Shown here: positions 45,055 to 55,841 of the stretch, one piece after another
Layout of the letters: each line of letters begins with the position of its first letter
Numbering within the stretch: position 1 is the first letter of the stretch
DNA from: Rhizobium phaseoli
GTDB lineage: Bacteria; Pseudomonadota; Alphaproteobacteria; Rhizobiales; Rhizobiaceae
Direction of reading: 5' to 3'
NCBI RefSeq assembly: GCF_010668805.1
Contig: NZ_WUFT01000018.1
Coordinates: 1 to 64,000, forward strand
Length of the DNA stretch: 64,000 nucleotides
Notes under the pieces: generated by a model
Told to the model about the DNA's origin: nothing
What the model saw: the letters and a program-made list of their open reading frames with translations, nothing else
The model's database searches: none
Made by a program: the position numbers and the translations under genes

Positions 45055-47709
45055 ATGAGCGGTGTGAACGATATCCGGTCGACATTCCTCGACTATTTCA
45101 AGAAGAACGGTCACGAGATCGTCTCGTCGAGCCCGCTCGTGCCGCGCAACGACCCGACGCTGATGTTCACCAATGCCGGCATGGTGCAGTTCAAGAACGT
45201 CTTCACCGGCCTTGAGAAACGTCCTTATTCGACGGCAACAACGTCGCAAAAATGCGTGCGCGCCGGCGGCAAGCATAACGACCTCGATAATGTCGGCTAT
45301 ACGGCCCGGCACCTGACCTTCTTCGAAATGCTCGGCAACTTCTCGTTTGGCGACTATTTCAAGGAGAATGCGATCGAGCTTGCCTGGAAGCTGGTCACCG
45401 AAGGTTTCGATCTGCCGAAACATCGCCTGCTGGTGACCGTCTATTCCGAAGACGAAGAAGCAGCGACGCTGTGGAAGAAGATTGCAGGCTTCTCCGACGA
45501 CAAGATCATCCGCATCCCCACCTCGGACAATTTCTGGCAGATGGGCGATACCGGCCCCTGCGGCCCCTGCTCGGAAATCTTCATCGACCAGGGCGAAAAC
45601 GTCTGGGGCGGCCCTCCCGGTTCGCCGGAGGAGGATGGCGACCGGTTCCTGGAATTCTGGAACCTCGTTTTCATGCAGTTCGAGCAGACGGAGCCTGGGG
45701 TTCGCAACCCGCTGCCGCGTCCGTCGATCGATACCGGCATGGGTCTGGAGCGCATGGCCTGCATTCTGCAGGGCACCCAGAGCGTCTTTGATACGGACCT
45801 GTTCCGCACGCTGATCGGCACCATCGAGGAGACGATGGGCGTCAAGGCGGAGGGTAGCGCCAGCCATCGCGTCATCGCCGACCACCTGCGCTCGTCGGCC
45901 TTCCTGATCGCCGATGGCGTGCTGCCGTCGAATGAAGGTCGCGGCTATGTGCTTCGCCGTATCATGCGCCGCGCCATGCGCCATGCCGAACTGCTCGGCG
46001 CCCGCGAGCCGCTGATGTACAAGCTGCTGCCGACGCTGGTGCAGGAGATGGGCCGCGCCTACCCGGAACTGGTGCGCGCCGAAGCTCTGATCTCGGAGAC
46101 GCTGAAACTCGAAGAAGGCCGGTTCCGCAAGACGCTGGAGCGTGGCCTGTCGCTGCTGTCGGATGCGACCACAGATCTCGGCAAGGGCGACATGCTGGAT
46201 GGCGAGACCGCCTTCAAGCTCTATGACACTTACGGCTTCCCGCTCGACCTGACGCAGGATGCGTTGCGCGCTCGCGAGATCGGTGTCGATATTTCCGGCT
46301 TCACCGATGCCATGCAACGCCAGAAGGCCGAAGCCCGCTCGCACTGGGCCGGTTCCGGCGAGAAGGCGACAGAAACCATCTGGTTCGAGCTCAGGGAAAA
46401 GCATGGCGCAACCGAATTCCTGGGTTACGACACCGAAACCGCTGAAGGCGTGGTGCAGGCGATCGTCAAGGACGGCGCCGTCTCTGAAGAAGCCAAGATC
46501 GGCGACAAGGTGCAGATCGTCGTCAGCCAGACGCCGTTCTATGGCGAATCCGGTGGTCAGATGGGCGATACCGGCGTCATCTCGTCCGACCACGGCAAGA
46601 TCGAGATATCAGACACGCAGAAGAGGGGTGAAGGCCTCTTCGTACATTTCGGCGCCGTTATCGAAGGCGCGTTCAAGACCGGGGACGCGGTTGTTCTGAC
46701 CGTCGATCACGCACGACGCTCGCGGCTGCGTGCCAACCACTCGGCAACGCATCTGTTGCATGAAGCGCTGCGCGAGGTGCTCGGTACCCATGTGGCCCAG
46801 AAGGGTTCGCTGGTCGCGCCTGAGCGTTTGCGTTTCGACGTTTCGCATCCGAAGCCAATGTCGGCCGAGGAGCTGAAGATCGTCGAGGATATGGCAAACG
46901 AAATCGTGCTGCAGAATTCGCCTGTTACAACCCGGTTGATGAGCGTCGATGATGCAATCGCCGAGGGCGCGATGGCGCTGTTCGGCGAAAAATACGGCGA
47001 CGAAGTGCGGGTCGTGGCGATGGGCGAGGGTGTGCGCGGCGCCAAGGCCGGCAGGTCCTATTCGATCGAACTCTGCGGCGGCACGCATGTTGGGGCGACC
47101 GGCCAGATCGGCCTGATCCGCGTTCTCGGCGAGAGTGCCGTCGGCGCCGGCGTTCGCCGCATCGAGGCCGTCACCGGCGAATCGGCGCGAGAATATCTGG
47201 CCGAACAGGACGAACGCGTAAAGGCGCTTGCCACCTCGCTCAAGGTACAGCCGGCCGAAGTTCTGTCGCGCGTCGAAGCGTTGATGGACGAGCGCCGCAA
47301 GCTGGAGAAGGAGCTGGCAGACGCCAAGCGCAAGCTCGCCATGGGCGGTGGGCAGGGCGGCTCGGTCGATGCAGTGCGCGAAGTCGCCGGCGTCAAATTC
47401 CTCGGCAAGGCGATTTCAGGTGTCGATCCCAAGGATTTGAAGGGTCTTGCCGATGACGGCAAGGCCAGCATCGGCTCCGGCGTCGTCACCCTGATCGGCG
47501 TTTCCGACGACGGCAAGGCAAGCGCGGTCGTGGCGGTGACGCCGGATCTCGTGGATCGTTTCAGTGCTGTCGATCTGGTGCGCGTCGCCTCGGCCGCCCT
47601 AGGCGGCAAGGGCGGCGGCGGCCGCCCCGACATGGCCCAGGCCGGCGGTCCCGACGGCTCGAAGGCCGACGAGGCGATCGAAGCGGTGGCCCTGGCACTC
47701 GCTGGCTGA
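45055..47709 (+). CDS. alaS: Alanyl-tRNA synthetase
   Basis: 884 residues from the ATG at 45055 ([21 protein letters not shown]); the frame begins 15 codons earlier. Class II AlaRS features: [72 protein letters not shown], the editing-domain zinc motif ([17 protein letters not shown] and [13 protein letters not shown]), and a C-terminal domain ending in a Gly-rich [15 protein letters not shown]. It attaches alanine to tRNA-Ala and removes Ser/Gly errors. Follows recA, with the terminator between. Confidence 0.98.
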   Translation: MSGVNDIRSTFLDYFKKNGHEIVSSSPLVPRNDPTLMFTNAGMVQFKNVFTGLEKRPYSTATTSQKCVRAGGKHNDLDNVGYTARHLTFFEMLGNFSFGDYFKENAIELAWKLVTEGFDLPKHRLLVTVYSEDEEAATLWKKIAGFSDDKIIRIPTSDNFWQMGDTGPCGPCSEIFIDQGENVWGGPPGSPEEDGDRFLEFWNLVFMQFEQTEPGVRNPLPRPSIDTGMGLERMACILQGTQSVFDTDLFRTLIGTIEETMGVKAEGSASHRVIADHLRSSAFLIADGVLPSNEGRGYVLRRIMRRAMRHAELLGAREPLMYKLLPTLVQEMGRAYPELVRAEALISETLKLEEGRFRKTLERGLSLLSDATTDLGKGDMLDGETAFKLYDTYGFPLDLTQDALRAREIGVDISGFTDAMQRQKAEARSHWAGSGEKATETIWFELREKHGATEFLGYDTETAEGVVQAIVKDGAVSEEAKIGDKVQIVVSQTPFYGESGGQMGDTGVISSDHGKIEISDTQKRGEGLFVHFGAVIEGAFKTGDAVVLTVDHARRSRLRANHSATHLLHEALREVLGTHVAQKGSLVAPERLRFDVSHPKPMSAEELKIVEDMANEIVLQNSPVTTRLMSVDDAIAEGAMALFGEKYGDEVRVVAMGEGVRGAKAGRSYSIELCGGTHVGATGQIGLIRVLGESAVGAGVRRIEAVTGESAREYLAEQDERVKALATSLKVQPAEVLSRVEALMDERRKLEKELADAKRKLAMGGGQGGSVDAVREVAGVKFLGKAISGVDPKDLKGLADDGKASIGSGVVTLIGVSDDGKASAVVAVTPDLVDRFSAVDLVRVASAALGGKGGGGRPDMAQAGGPDGSKADEAIEAVALALAG

Positions 47710-47735
47710 ACTGCCGGTTCATAAGAGAGTTTCGA

Positions 47736-47769
47736 AAGGCGGAGGCTCAGCTTCCGCCTTTTTCTTTTT
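47736..47769 (+). terminator. Intrinsic terminator of alaS
   Basis: AAGGCGGAAG-type stem (AAGGCGGAGG with CTTCCGCCTT) followed by TTTCTTTTTC, 27 bp after the alaS stop. Confidence 0.9.
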
Positions 47770-47850
47770 CGGTTTGCGCCGGCAACTCCGCAGGATTTGT
47801 CAAATCGGGATATGGTTCTCTTTAGCCGATCGATTTGCACGAGGTTTGAC

Positions 47851-48702
47851 ATGAACGGCGAAACGGCATGGGCACTGTATGAAAACCGTCTGAGACGGGT
47901 TTCTGCCTATATTCACGACCACCTTGATGAGGAGCTGGATATGGAGCGACTTGCCGAGATCGCCTGCATGTCGAGCTATCACTGGCACAGGATCTACCGG
48001 GCGATTTACCGCGAGACGCTGGCGGCAACCGTCAAGCGGCTCAGGCTGCATCGCGCGGCGGGCGAGATCGTCCGCACGGAGCTTGCGGTCAGCGAAATTG
48101 CGAAGCGATCAGGCTATCCCAATCTCCAATCTTTCAACCGCATCTTCAAGTCGGTCTACGGCATGCCGCCGGCCCGCTACCGGAAAGAGGGAAGCCACAC
48201 AGCCTTCCAACCCTCACCTAACGGAAAGACCAAAGCCATGTTCGACGTGACCATACGTGAGATCGCACCGACCGAACTGATCGGCGTCGCCCATACCGGC
48301 TCTTATATGGAGATCGGCAAGGCCTTCGAGACGTTGTTCGGCACGCTTTACGCCCGCGGACTTGCCAAGCCCGATATGCGGATGATCGGCGTCTATCTCG
48401 ACGATCCCGACATCGTGCCAGCCGAAAAACTGCGCTCGATCGCCTGTGTCACCGGCGTTTCTGAAGGTCCGACCGAGCCGCCGTTCGAGCGGCGCACAAT
48501 CGACGGCGGCGACTACGCTGTGCTGCGCCACAAGGGCCCCTATGCCAACATGCACAAGGCCTACCAATGGCTCTATGCCGAATGGCTGCCGAAATCCGGA
48601 CGGCAGCTAAAAGACAGCGTGATGTTCGAGGAGTATCTTAACAATCCGCGCGACGTGCCGCCAACCGAACTGATGACGGATATTCACATGCCGCTTGCCT
48701 GA
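47851..48702 (+). CDS. AraC-family regulator with GyrI-like C-terminal domain
   Basis: 283 residues from the ATG at 47851, with GAGG upstream. Residues ~10-110 hold the two AraC helix-turn-helices (DMERLAEIACMSSYHWHRIYRAIYRETL and LAVSEIAKRSGYPNLQSFNRIFKSVYGMPPARYR). From ~130 the domain is GyrI-like/AraC_E_bind (VTIREIAPTELIGVAHTGSYMEIGKAFETLF), a small-molecule binding fold found in Rob- and SbmC-type proteins. It is probably a regulator responding to a hydrophobic ligand. Targets are not evident from its neighbours. Confidence 0.93.
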   Translation: MNGETAWALYENRLRRVSAYIHDHLDEELDMERLAEIACMSSYHWHRIYRAIYRETLAATVKRLRLHRAAGEIVRTELAVSEIAKRSGYPNLQSFNRIFKSVYGMPPARYRKEGSHTAFQPSPNGKTKAMFDVTIREIAPTELIGVAHTGSYMEIGKAFETLFGTLYARGLAKPDMRMIGVYLDDPDIVPAEKLRSIACVTGVSEGPTEPPFERRTIDGGDYAVLRHKGPYANMHKAYQWLYAEWLPKSGRQLKDSVMFEEYLNNPRDVPPTELMTDIHMPLA

Positions 48703-48748
48703 AAACTGGCATCCCGGCGCGGTCATCTGAGACCCGCGCCGGTGACGA

Positions 48749-49375
48749 TCAGGCGGCCTGCATCGTCTTGCCGGCCTCGTCATCAAGCGCATTGGCGCGC
48801 TTGTAGGCCTCACGCTGGCTGATGCGGCCGAAATAGTCGACGAAGGCCTGTCGCTTCTCGATGGAGCCAAAACCGAGGCCCCAGCCGATATGCGAGCCGA
48901 CATAGACGTCGGCGGCGGTGAAGCGCTCGCCGGCAACATAGGTCGAGCCGGAAACGGCCATTTCGAGCGCGTTCATGACGTCGCCGAAACCGCCGCAGCC
49001 GGCCATGCGCAGGCGTTCCGTCGGAATTTCGAAGCCGAGAGCTTTCATCGTCACCGCCGATTCCAGCGGACCGGCGGCAAAGAACATCCAACGGTAATAG
49101 CGGGCGCGTTCCTCCGGCCTCGGCGCCAGCGCCTTTTCCGGGAAGGTCTCGGCCAGATAGGCGCAGATCGCCGCACTTTCAGTAACGACGGTGTCGCCGT
49201 GGCGGATCGCCGGCACCTTACCCATCGGATTGACCGAGAGATACTCGGGCGCCTTCATGGTTTGGTCAAAGGTCAGCAGTTCGGTGCGATAGGGCTGGCC
49301 GATCTCCTCCAGCATCCAGCGCACGATGCGGCCGCGCGACATCGGGTTCGTATAGAATACCAATTCCTCAGTCAT
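48749..49375 (-). CDS. Glutathione S-transferase family protein
   Basis: 208 residues. A thioredoxin-fold N-terminal domain (LVFYTNPMSRGRIVRWMLEEIGQPYRTELL, then MGKVPAIRHGDTVVTESAAICAYLAETFPEKALAP with the cis-Pro and the ES glutathione site) is followed by an all-helical domain. Ser in NPMSRGR is the likely thiol activator. It would add glutathione to electrophiles or act in stress defence. Convergent with the AraC-type gene, 46 bp apart. Confidence 0.93.
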   Translation of the reverse strand: MTEELVFYTNPMSRGRIVRWMLEEIGQPYRTELLTFDQTMKAPEYLSVNPMGKVPAIRHGDTVVTESAAICAYLAETFPEKALAPRPEERARYYRWMFFAAGPLESAVTMKALGFEIPTERLRMAGCGGFGDVMNALEMAVSGSTYVAGERFTAADVYVGSHIGWGLGFGSIEKRQAFVDYFGRISQREAYKRANALDDEAGKTMQAA

Positions 49376-49463
49376 GAGATCCTCCCTCGTGTCCCGTTAT
49401 TCAGCGGCCCGGCCGTTCCCGGGAATTAATAGTGCAGTGAGGCCTTAGTGCAACCCCCGGCTC

Positions 49464-49910
49464 TTAAAGCGCCTTGCGGTACTGGATGAAACCCGAGCGT
49501 TCGGCGATCTTGTCGTAGAGCCGCCGTGCCGTTGCATTCGTTTCGTGCGTCATCCAATAGAGCCGGCCTGCGCCATTCGCGCGGGCGAGATCGGCGACGG
49601 CGTCGATCAGTGCTGCACCCGTACCGAGGCCGCGCTGGCTGTTTTCGACATAGAGATCCTGCAGGTAGCAGGTCCATTGCGGCAGCCAGCAGGAGCGGTG
49701 AAAGATGGCGTGGACGATACCGACAAGGCGGCCGTCGTCGTCGAGGGCGCCGAGCGCGTGCATCGGTTCGTCCGGATCGTGGAAGCGGTTCCAGGTGAGG
49801 TCCGTGGTTTCGGGCGGGATGGCCACTTCATAGAAGCGCTGATAGGCCTCCCACAAGGGGTGCCAAGCGGCGCGGTCCGAAGGCTGCAGCGGTCTTAGGA
49901 TGGCCGTCAT
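49464..49910 (-). CDS. GNAT-family N-acetyltransferase
   Basis: 148 residues. The acetyl-CoA binding motif A is present in LYVENSQRGLGTGAALIDAVADLARANGAGRLYWMTHETN (Q/R-x-x-G-x-G/A), and the C-terminus ends in YDKIAERSGFIQYRKAL, the usual GNAT motif B. The substrate is not identifiable. It lies 88 bp upstream of the GST gene on the same strand; the icd terminator precedes it. Confidence 0.9.
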   Translation of the reverse strand: MTAILRPLQPSDRAAWHPLWEAYQRFYEVAIPPETTDLTWNRFHDPDEPMHALGALDDDGRLVGIVHAIFHRSCWLPQWTCYLQDLYVENSQRGLGTGAALIDAVADLARANGAGRLYWMTHETNATARRLYDKIAERSGFIQYRKAL

Positions 49911-49925
49911 CGTTCGCTCCCAAAA

Positions 49926-49957
49926 TGAAAAACGGCGGAGAATATCCCCGCCGTTTC
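49926..49957 (-). terminator. Intrinsic terminator of icd
   Basis: On the minus strand GAAACGGCGG and CCGCCGTTTTT pair around a short loop, followed by a T-run, about 25 bp after the icd stop codon. Confidence 0.85.
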
Positions 49958-49980
49958 AATGTTATCGCGAAAGGACTGGC

Positions 49981-51192
49981 TTACGCCATGGCCTTCTGCA
50001 GGTTCTGGTCGATCTTATCGAGGAAAGCGGTGGTCGACAGCCAGGGCTGATCAGGGCCGATCAACAGCGCCAGGTCCTTGGTCATGAAACCGGATTCGAC
50101 GGTGTCGACGCAGACCTTTTCGAGCGTTGCGGCAAAGCGGGCGAGCTCGGCATTGTCGTCGAGCTTGGCGCGATGGGCGAGGCCGCGGGTCCAGGCGAAG
50201 ATCGAGGCGATCGAGTTCGTCGAGGTTTCCTGGCCCTTCTGGTGCTGGCGGTAGTGGCGGGTGACGGTGCCGTGAGCGGCTTCGGCTTCGACAGTCTTGC
50301 CGTCGGGCGTGAGCAGAACCGAGGTCATCAGGCCGAGCGAGCCGAAGCCCTGGGCAACGGTGTCGGACTGGACGTCGCCATCATAGTTCTTGCAGGCCCA
50401 GACATAGCCGCCCGACCACTTGAGCGCCGAGGCGACCATGTCGTCGATCAGACGATGTTCGTAAGTGATGCCGGCTTCCTTGAACTGATCCTTGAATTCA
50501 GCCTCGAAGACTTCTTCGAAGATGTCCTTGAAGCGGCCGTCATAGGCCTTGAGGATGGTGTTCTTGGTCGACAGGTAGACCGGCCACTTGCGCATCAGGC
50601 CGTACATCATCGAGGCACGGGCGAATTCCCGGATCGATTCGTCCAGGTTGTACATGGCCATGGCGACGCCGGAGCCCGGCGCGTTGAAGACTTCCTTCTC
50701 GATGACGGTGCCGTCCTCGCCGACGAACTTGATTGTCAGCTTGCCCTTGCCGGGGAACTTGAAATCGGTGGCGCGGTACTGGTCGCCGAAGGCGTGGCGG
50801 CCGACGACGATCGGCTTGGTCCAGCCGGGAACCAGGCGCGGCACGTTTTTGCAGATGATCGGCTCGCGGAAGATGACGCCGCCGAGGATGTTGCGGATCG
50901 TGCCGTTCGGGCTCTTCCACATTTCCTTAAGGTTGAATTCCTTGACGCGTGCTTCATCAGGCGTGATCGTCGCGCACTTGATGCCGACGCCGTATTTCTT
51001 GATGGCGTTGGCGGCATCGACCGTCACCTGGTCGTTGGTGGCGTCGCGGTTTTCAACGGAGAGGTCGAAATAGTCGATATCGAGGTCGAGATACGGATGG
51101 ATCAGCTTGTCCTTGATAAGCTGCCAGATGATGCGCGTCATTTCATCGCCGTCGAGATCGGCGACGGGATTGGCGACCTTGATCTTGTTCAT
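49981..51192 (-). CDS. icd: NADP-dependent isocitrate dehydrogenase
   Basis: 403 residues, the eukaryotic-like (type II) form typical of rhizobia. Features: [41 protein letters not shown] (substrate Ser and Arg), [50 protein letters not shown] (metal Asp), and [35 protein letters not shown] for NADP. It oxidises isocitrate to 2-oxoglutarate in the TCA cycle and makes NADPH. Followed by its own terminator. Confidence 0.98.
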   Translation of the reverse strand: MNKIKVANPVADLDGDEMTRIIWQLIKDKLIHPYLDLDIDYFDLSVENRDATNDQVTVDAANAIKKYGVGIKCATITPDEARVKEFNLKEMWKSPNGTIRNILGGVIFREPIICKNVPRLVPGWTKPIVVGRHAFGDQYRATDFKFPGKGKLTIKFVGEDGTVIEKEVFNAPGSGVAMAMYNLDESIREFARASMMYGLMRKWPVYLSTKNTILKAYDGRFKDIFEEVFEAEFKDQFKEAGITYEHRLIDDMVASALKWSGGYVWACKNYDGDVQSDTVAQGFGSLGLMTSVLLTPDGKTVEAEAAHGTVTRHYRQHQKGQETSTNSIASIFAWTRGLAHRAKLDDNAELARFAATLEKVCVDTVESGFMTKDLALLIGPDQPWLSTTAFLDKIDQNLQKAMA

Positions 51193-51379
51193 GTATCTGC
51201 CTCGTTCGAGCTTGAAGGGGGACGGGGTCCCAGGTGGGTGACGTGATGAGGAGCGCTATAGCATTGTGAACCTGGAACGCAAAGCTGCAACGGGTTTCAC
51301 AATGCGTTTTTGCAGGCATTGCCAAGCGCTCGAATCCGGCTAGTGTCCGCCTTGATTTGCCCGTCCGGAACATTCGACC

Positions 51380-51907
51380 ATGAAGACGATCGCCATTGTT
51401 ATCGCAAGCCTTATCGCGCTTTCAGGCGCCGCCCATGCGGCCGATGCCACCGCTCCGGTGAAGGAGATCATGGATGCGACCGGGAGCAACTGGGCCGACA
51501 ACAACAATGATTGGACCGACATCTTCGATGCGAGCCGGCTCGATCATCTCTACAGCAAGGACTTCGTCGCGCGATACCATGCGGCCGCGCAGTTTCCGGC
51601 AGCCGATGACGACGGCATATCGCCGTTCGACTATGACGTTATCGTCAACGGCCAGGATGCATGCCCGCTGGAGGACATAACCACAACGGCGGCACCGCCG
51701 GTCGATGGCACGACCGAGGTGACGGTGCGCTTCAAGAAGTCCGCCTGCTCGGACGCGCCCGATGCCAAAGACTATACGACCGTTCGTTTCGAGGTGGTCG
51801 AGGAGGCTGGCCAGGCGGTGATCGACGATATCGTCACCGAGAATATCGAAACGCAGGCACGTGATTCCCTGAAGGCGACGATGGCGCTGATTGCCAAGGG
51901 CCAATAG
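51380..51907 (+). CDS. Hypothetical secreted protein (DUF3828-like)
   Basis: 175 residues. A clear signal peptide (MKTIAIVIASLIALSGAAHAAD) is followed by an acidic mature domain with only two cysteines (ACPLEDI, SACSDAPD), which may pair. The order of an N-terminal D/W helix, a central FDYDVIVNGQDA and a terminal beta pattern (VTVRFKKSACSD, TVRFEVVEEAGQAVIDDIVTEN) resembles periplasmic DUF3828 proteins, but this is a weak match by eye. Divergent from icd. Confidence 0.75.
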   Translation: MKTIAIVIASLIALSGAAHAADATAPVKEIMDATGSNWADNNNDWTDIFDASRLDHLYSKDFVARYHAAAQFPAADDDGISPFDYDVIVNGQDACPLEDITTTAAPPVDGTTEVTVRFKKSACSDAPDAKDYTTVRFEVVEEAGQAVIDDIVTENIETQARDSLKATMALIAKGQ

Positions 51908-51920
51908 GCGCGCGACATTG

Positions 51921-51981
51921 GATTGATGTCGGGTGATTGATGACGGGCGATCGATGTCGGGGATTCGATCCCGGGCGATTG
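51921..51981. repeat. Degenerate 14-15 bp tandem repeat
   Basis: Four imperfect copies of GATTGATGTCGGG-type units lie between the secreted protein gene and the FUSC gene (units at 51921, 51935, 51949 and 51963, drifting in sequence). The function is unknown. Confidence 0.6.
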
Positions 51982-52057
51982 TTCCGATCGGTTCTCCGAT
52001 GGTTTGATTTCCGCTCTATCGGCGGTATCTGTCGATCCTTGCGTGGCATGAGGGCTC

Positions 52058-54097
52058 TTGCATTTGTTTTCCGGATTTCAGTTCCGCGACTGGCTGCTTG
52101 CCAACGATCCGGCGCTCTCGCGCCTGCGCATGGCATCGCGGGTGACGCTGACGATCGTCCTTTCATTTTTGATCCTGCTTGCCATCAAAGCTCTCATCCT
52201 GCCGCTGCCGACCGCGGCTTTCGGCCTCGGCATCGTGCTGTCGATCGAAGGCGGAATCGCCGTTCGCGACAAGGGCAATGCGCGCCAGCTGGTGACGCGG
52301 CTCTTCGGTTGTGCGGTGAGCCTTGCCGTCGTCGGGATCGCGGCCGGGCTTGAGGATCGCCGTTTCCTTTCCGATCTCGTCTTCCTGGTGGTGATCGCGC
52401 TTGCATCTGCGGGTCGCGTGTTCGGGCCGCGCGGTTTTGCGATCGGCATGTTCGCCTTCACGTCCTATTTCATGGGCGCCTATTTCCGGCCTTCGCTGGT
52501 CGATCTGCCTGATGTGGCGATCGGTCCCGTCGTTGCGGTGCTGCTCGGCCATCTGGTGAGGGCGGTGCTGCTGCCCGACGACTGGCGGCGCGACCTGCTG
52601 CGCGCACTCGAAAGCGTGCGCGGCCGGATCAACCAGATCCTCTTCAAACTTGCCGCGCTTGCCGGGAGTGCAGAGATTGGCGAAGCCGATCGGCAGGAAC
52701 TGCGCCAGCTGGAAGACCGGCTGAAGGAGGTGGTGCTGATGGCCGAAACCTTCATCCCGCGCCCGCCGGCAGGCGTCTTCGACGGTGCCGCCGACCCCGC
52801 CGCCGAACTGGCGATCCGGCTCTTCGATGCGCATCTTGCCGCCGAGAGCGCGATCGTGCTCAGCTTCCAGAGCCCGCCGCCATTCGCGCTCGTTCACGCC
52901 GTGATCGAGGCCGACAAATCGGAACTTGTAAGATTTGAGGGAATGGCCGAAACGATCAGGGATCAGCCGCAAGGCGAAACGGTGAGGGCGCTTCTCTGGC
53001 TCGGCGAGGCGCGGCAGCAACTGACGCAGGCGATCGACGAAGGACAGGCCAACGGTTTTTCCGGCATCTATACGGTCAGCGACACGGCGCAATCCCAGCC
53101 GATCGACTTTTCATTCGCCAATCCGCTGCTGCGCTTGGCGCTGCAGATTACGGTCGCCTCGGCAATCGCCATGAGCTTCGGCCTGCTCTTGTCGCGCGAA
53201 CGCTGGTTCTGGGCGGTGCTTGCTTCCTTCCTCGTCTTCACCAACACCAATTCGCGCGGCGACACGGCTATGAGGGCATTGTCGCGCTCGCTCGGTACCG
53301 TGTTCGGGATCGCGATCGGCCTTGTGCTGGCAACGCTGCTTTCAGGCGAGCCTGATATCGCCATTCCGGTTGCCGTCGTCTGCATCTTCCTCGCCTTCTA
53401 TTTCCTGCAGGTTTCCTACGCGACGATGACCTTTTTCATCTCGATCGTGCTCTGCCTGGTCTACGGCATGACCGGTGTGCTGACGCTCGATCTATTGAAG
53501 CTGCGCATCGGCGAGACCATGATCGGCGCGGCGGCCGGAACGGCGGTCGCCTTCCTCATCTTCCCCACGCGCACACGCGGCGCGCTCGATGCCGCACTCG
53601 CGCGCTGGTTCCAGGCTCTGCGTGAGCTGCTTGGCGCGATCGGCGAGGGCAAGAGCGGTTTCGAGCTGATCGCCCTGTCGCAGAAGATCGATGCCTGCTA
53701 CCGGGATGTGACGGTGACAGCACGGCCGCTCGGGTCTTCCTGGTCGGTGGTGACCCGGCCGGGCCAGATCCGCCAGACACTGGCGATCTTCCTGTCCTGC
53801 ACCTACTGGGCGCGCATCCTGGCGAAGAGCTACGACAGGCCGGCAGCGGATGAGACTCTGAAGACCTTGATCGCGGCGGAGCTGGCGATGATCGATACGG
53901 CAGCCCGGCGTGGTTCGAGCTGTTTCCTGATCGAGCGCAAGACATCGCGAACGACAGGCCGGCATCTGCCGCTGTCGCGGGAGGGTGCCAGGCTGGGGCT
54001 CGAGATGATCGGTTCGGCGTTGGAAAGGCTCTATCCGCAGGCCGACGTCTTGCCGTTTGCGGCGGGCAAGGCTATTGCGCGCTCGAAACAGGGATAA
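52058..54097 (+). CDS. FUSC-family inner-membrane transporter
   Basis: 679 residues from a TTG at 52058, which has a GAGGG close by; another TTG is two codons later. The protein has two blocks of six hydrophobic segments, each followed by a cytoplasmic helical part, as in fusaric acid resistance and AaeB-type exporters. Blocks start near VTLTIVLSFLILLAIKALILPLPTAAFGLG and ALQITVASAIAMSFGLLLSRERWFWAVLASFLVFTNTNSRGDTAMR. It probably exports aromatic acids. No MFP partner is next to it. trmJ follows 4 bp after the stop. Confidence 0.9.
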   Translation: MHLFSGFQFRDWLLANDPALSRLRMASRVTLTIVLSFLILLAIKALILPLPTAAFGLGIVLSIEGGIAVRDKGNARQLVTRLFGCAVSLAVVGIAAGLEDRRFLSDLVFLVVIALASAGRVFGPRGFAIGMFAFTSYFMGAYFRPSLVDLPDVAIGPVVAVLLGHLVRAVLLPDDWRRDLLRALESVRGRINQILFKLAALAGSAEIGEADRQELRQLEDRLKEVVLMAETFIPRPPAGVFDGAADPAAELAIRLFDAHLAAESAIVLSFQSPPPFALVHAVIEADKSELVRFEGMAETIRDQPQGETVRALLWLGEARQQLTQAIDEGQANGFSGIYTVSDTAQSQPIDFSFANPLLRLALQITVASAIAMSFGLLLSRERWFWAVLASFLVFTNTNSRGDTAMRALSRSLGTVFGIAIGLVLATLLSGEPDIAIPVAVVCIFLAFYFLQVSYATMTFFISIVLCLVYGMTGVLTLDLLKLRIGETMIGAAAGTAVAFLIFPTRTRGALDAALARWFQALRELLGAIGEGKSGFELIALSQKIDACYRDVTVTARPLGSSWSVVTRPGQIRQTLAIFLSCTYWARILAKSYDRPAADETLKTLIAAELAMIDTAARRGSSCFLIERKTSRTTGRHLPLSREGARLGLEMIGSALERLYPQADVLPFAAGKAIARSKQG

Positions 54098-54101
54098 GAC
54101 C

Positions 54102-54932
54102 ATGGCAGGCACGAACAGCGAGCGTCAACTTCTGGCAGAAGGGCCGGCCATCATTCTGGTCGAGCCGCAGATGGGTGAGAATATCGGCATGGTGGCGCGC
54201 GCCATGGCGAATTTCGGTCTTGCCGAACTGCGCCTCGTCAATCCCCGCGACGGCTGGCCGAACGAGAAGGCGCAGGCGACCGCCTCCAAGGCCGATCATG
54301 TGATCGCGGCGACCAAGGTCTACGATACGCTGGAGCAGGCGGTCGCCGATCTCAATTTCGTCTATGCGACGACGGCGCGTGAGCGCGACGGCTTCAAGCC
54401 GGTCCGCTCGCCGGTCATCGCCGCCGAAACGCTGCGGGCGAGGTTCCGGGCGGGCGAGGGGACCGGGATCCTCTTTGGGCGTGAGCGCTGGGGGCTAACC
54501 AATGAGGAGGTGGCGCTTGCCGACGAGATCGTCACCTTTCCCGTCAACCCGGCCTTTGCCTCTTTGAATATCGCCCAGGCCGTGCTGCTGATGTCCTATG
54601 AATGGATGAAATCCGGGATGGAGAATATCGGCGCGGTGCCCTTTCAGGCAATGGGACAGACGCCCTCGACCAAGGAACAGCTCTTTGGCCTGTTCGACCA
54701 ACTGGAAGAGGCGCTCGATGCCCGCGGATATTTCCATCCTGCCGGGAAAAAGCCCAAAATGATCGACAATCTGCGTGCGGTCCTATCTCGCCGGGCTTTC
54801 TCGGAGCAGGAAATCAGCGTGTTGCGCGGCGTCATCTCCTCCCTCGACCGTTTCTCGCGCAAGAGCCCGCGCGGCGGCCGGTTCCCGACAGCGGCCAAGG
54901 AAACACCGCCTGATGACAGCACCGACGCATGA
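54102..54932 (+). CDS. trmJ: tRNA (cytidine/uridine-32-2'-O)-methyltransferase
   Basis: 276 residues from the ATG at 54102, four bases after the FUSC stop. SPOUT methyltransferase features: [87 protein letters not shown], which forms the knotted AdoMet site. A C-terminal helical extension (about 180-276) is present, as in TrmJ. It methylates the ribose of residue 32 in the anticodon loop. Its 3' end overlaps murI by 20 bp. Confidence 0.93.
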   Translation: MAGTNSERQLLAEGPAIILVEPQMGENIGMVARAMANFGLAELRLVNPRDGWPNEKAQATASKADHVIAATKVYDTLEQAVADLNFVYATTARERDGFKPVRSPVIAAETLRARFRAGEGTGILFGRERWGLTNEEVALADEIVTFPVNPAFASLNIAQAVLLMSYEWMKSGMENIGAVPFQAMGQTPSTKEQLFGLFDQLEEALDARGYFHPAGKKPKMIDNLRAVLSRRAFSEQEISVLRGVISSLDRFSRKSPRGGRFPTAAKETPPDDSTDA

Positions 54933-55713
54933 GCTGAAACCGATCCTCGTCTTCGATTCCGGCATTGGCGGGCTGACCGTCCTGCGGGAAGCGCGCGTGC
55001 TGATGCCAGAACGCGGCTTCATCTATGTCGCCGACGATGCCGGCTTTCCCTATGGCGGCTGGGAGGAACAGGCGCTGAAGGAACGGGTGGTCGGGCTTTT
55101 CGGCAAGCTGCTGACGGATCACGATCCCGAGGTCTGCATCATTGCCTGCAATACCGCCTTCACGCTTGTTGGAGCCGATCTGCGCGCCGCCTATCCTCAG
55201 ATGACCTTCATCGGCACCGTGCCGGCGATCAAGCCGGCAGCGGAGCGGACGCGCTCGGGTCTGGTCTCGGTACTCGCAACGCCGGGTACGGTGAAGCGGG
55301 CCTATACGCGCGATCTCATCCAGTCCTTCGCGCAGCAATGCCACGTTCGCCTCGTCGGCTCGGAGAACCTGGCGCGGATGGCAGAAGCCTATATTCGCGG
55401 CGACGCCGTCTCCGACGAGGCCGTGCTTGCCGAAATCGACCAATGCTTCGTCGAGAAGGACGGTCGGAAGACCGATATCGTCGTGCTTGCCTGCACGCAT
55501 TATCCTTTCATGGCCAATCTATTCCGGCGGCTTGCGCCCTGGCCGGTCGACTGGCTCGATCCGGCCGAGGCGATCGCGCGCCGCGCCCGCACGCTGGTGC
55601 CGCTGGTCGCCGATGCCGTACATCCCGACAATTTCGACTTTGCCGTCTTCACCTCCGGCCAACAGGATTTTGCGACGCGGCGGCTGATGCAGGGTTTCGG
55701 GTTGAGGGCGTGA
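54913..55713 (+). CDS. murI: Glutamate racemase
   Basis: 266 residues from the ATG at 54913, which lies inside trmJ (20-bp overlap); the frame opens further upstream. The catalytic pair is visible: the first Cys in [11 protein letters not shown] and the second in [10 protein letters not shown], with the N-terminal [14 protein letters not shown]. It turns L-Glu into D-Glu for peptidoglycan. The coupling with a tRNA methyltransferase gene is unusual but does not imply a shared pathway. Confidence 0.93.
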   Translation: MTAPTHELKPILVFDSGIGGLTVLREARVLMPERGFIYVADDAGFPYGGWEEQALKERVVGLFGKLLTDHDPEVCIIACNTAFTLVGADLRAAYPQMTFIGTVPAIKPAAERTRSGLVSVLATPGTVKRAYTRDLIQSFAQQCHVRLVGSENLARMAEAYIRGDAVSDEAVLAEIDQCFVEKDGRKTDIVVLACTHYPFMANLFRRLAPWPVDWLDPAEAIARRARTLVPLVADAVHPDNFDFAVFTSGQQDFATRRLMQGFGLRA

Positions 55714-55841
55714 GAGGAATTGTCCTGTGGGTTGGCGAAATCTGGCCCTGAAAATAAGCGCATTCTTTGATAGACGGGGCGCTGCCGTTTCGGAAGAATG
55801 GCGCTTCGTTCATGTGAGTCTCTTCGTCGCGAGGATCAGCA

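Noticed and set aside
45022-46593. 523-codon frame antisense to alaS.
   Set aside because: It mirrors the alaS coding region; no domain or ribosome site.
49900-51246. 448-codon frame antisense to icd.
   Set aside because: It has low-complexity composition and lies exactly opposite a clear isocitrate dehydrogenase gene.
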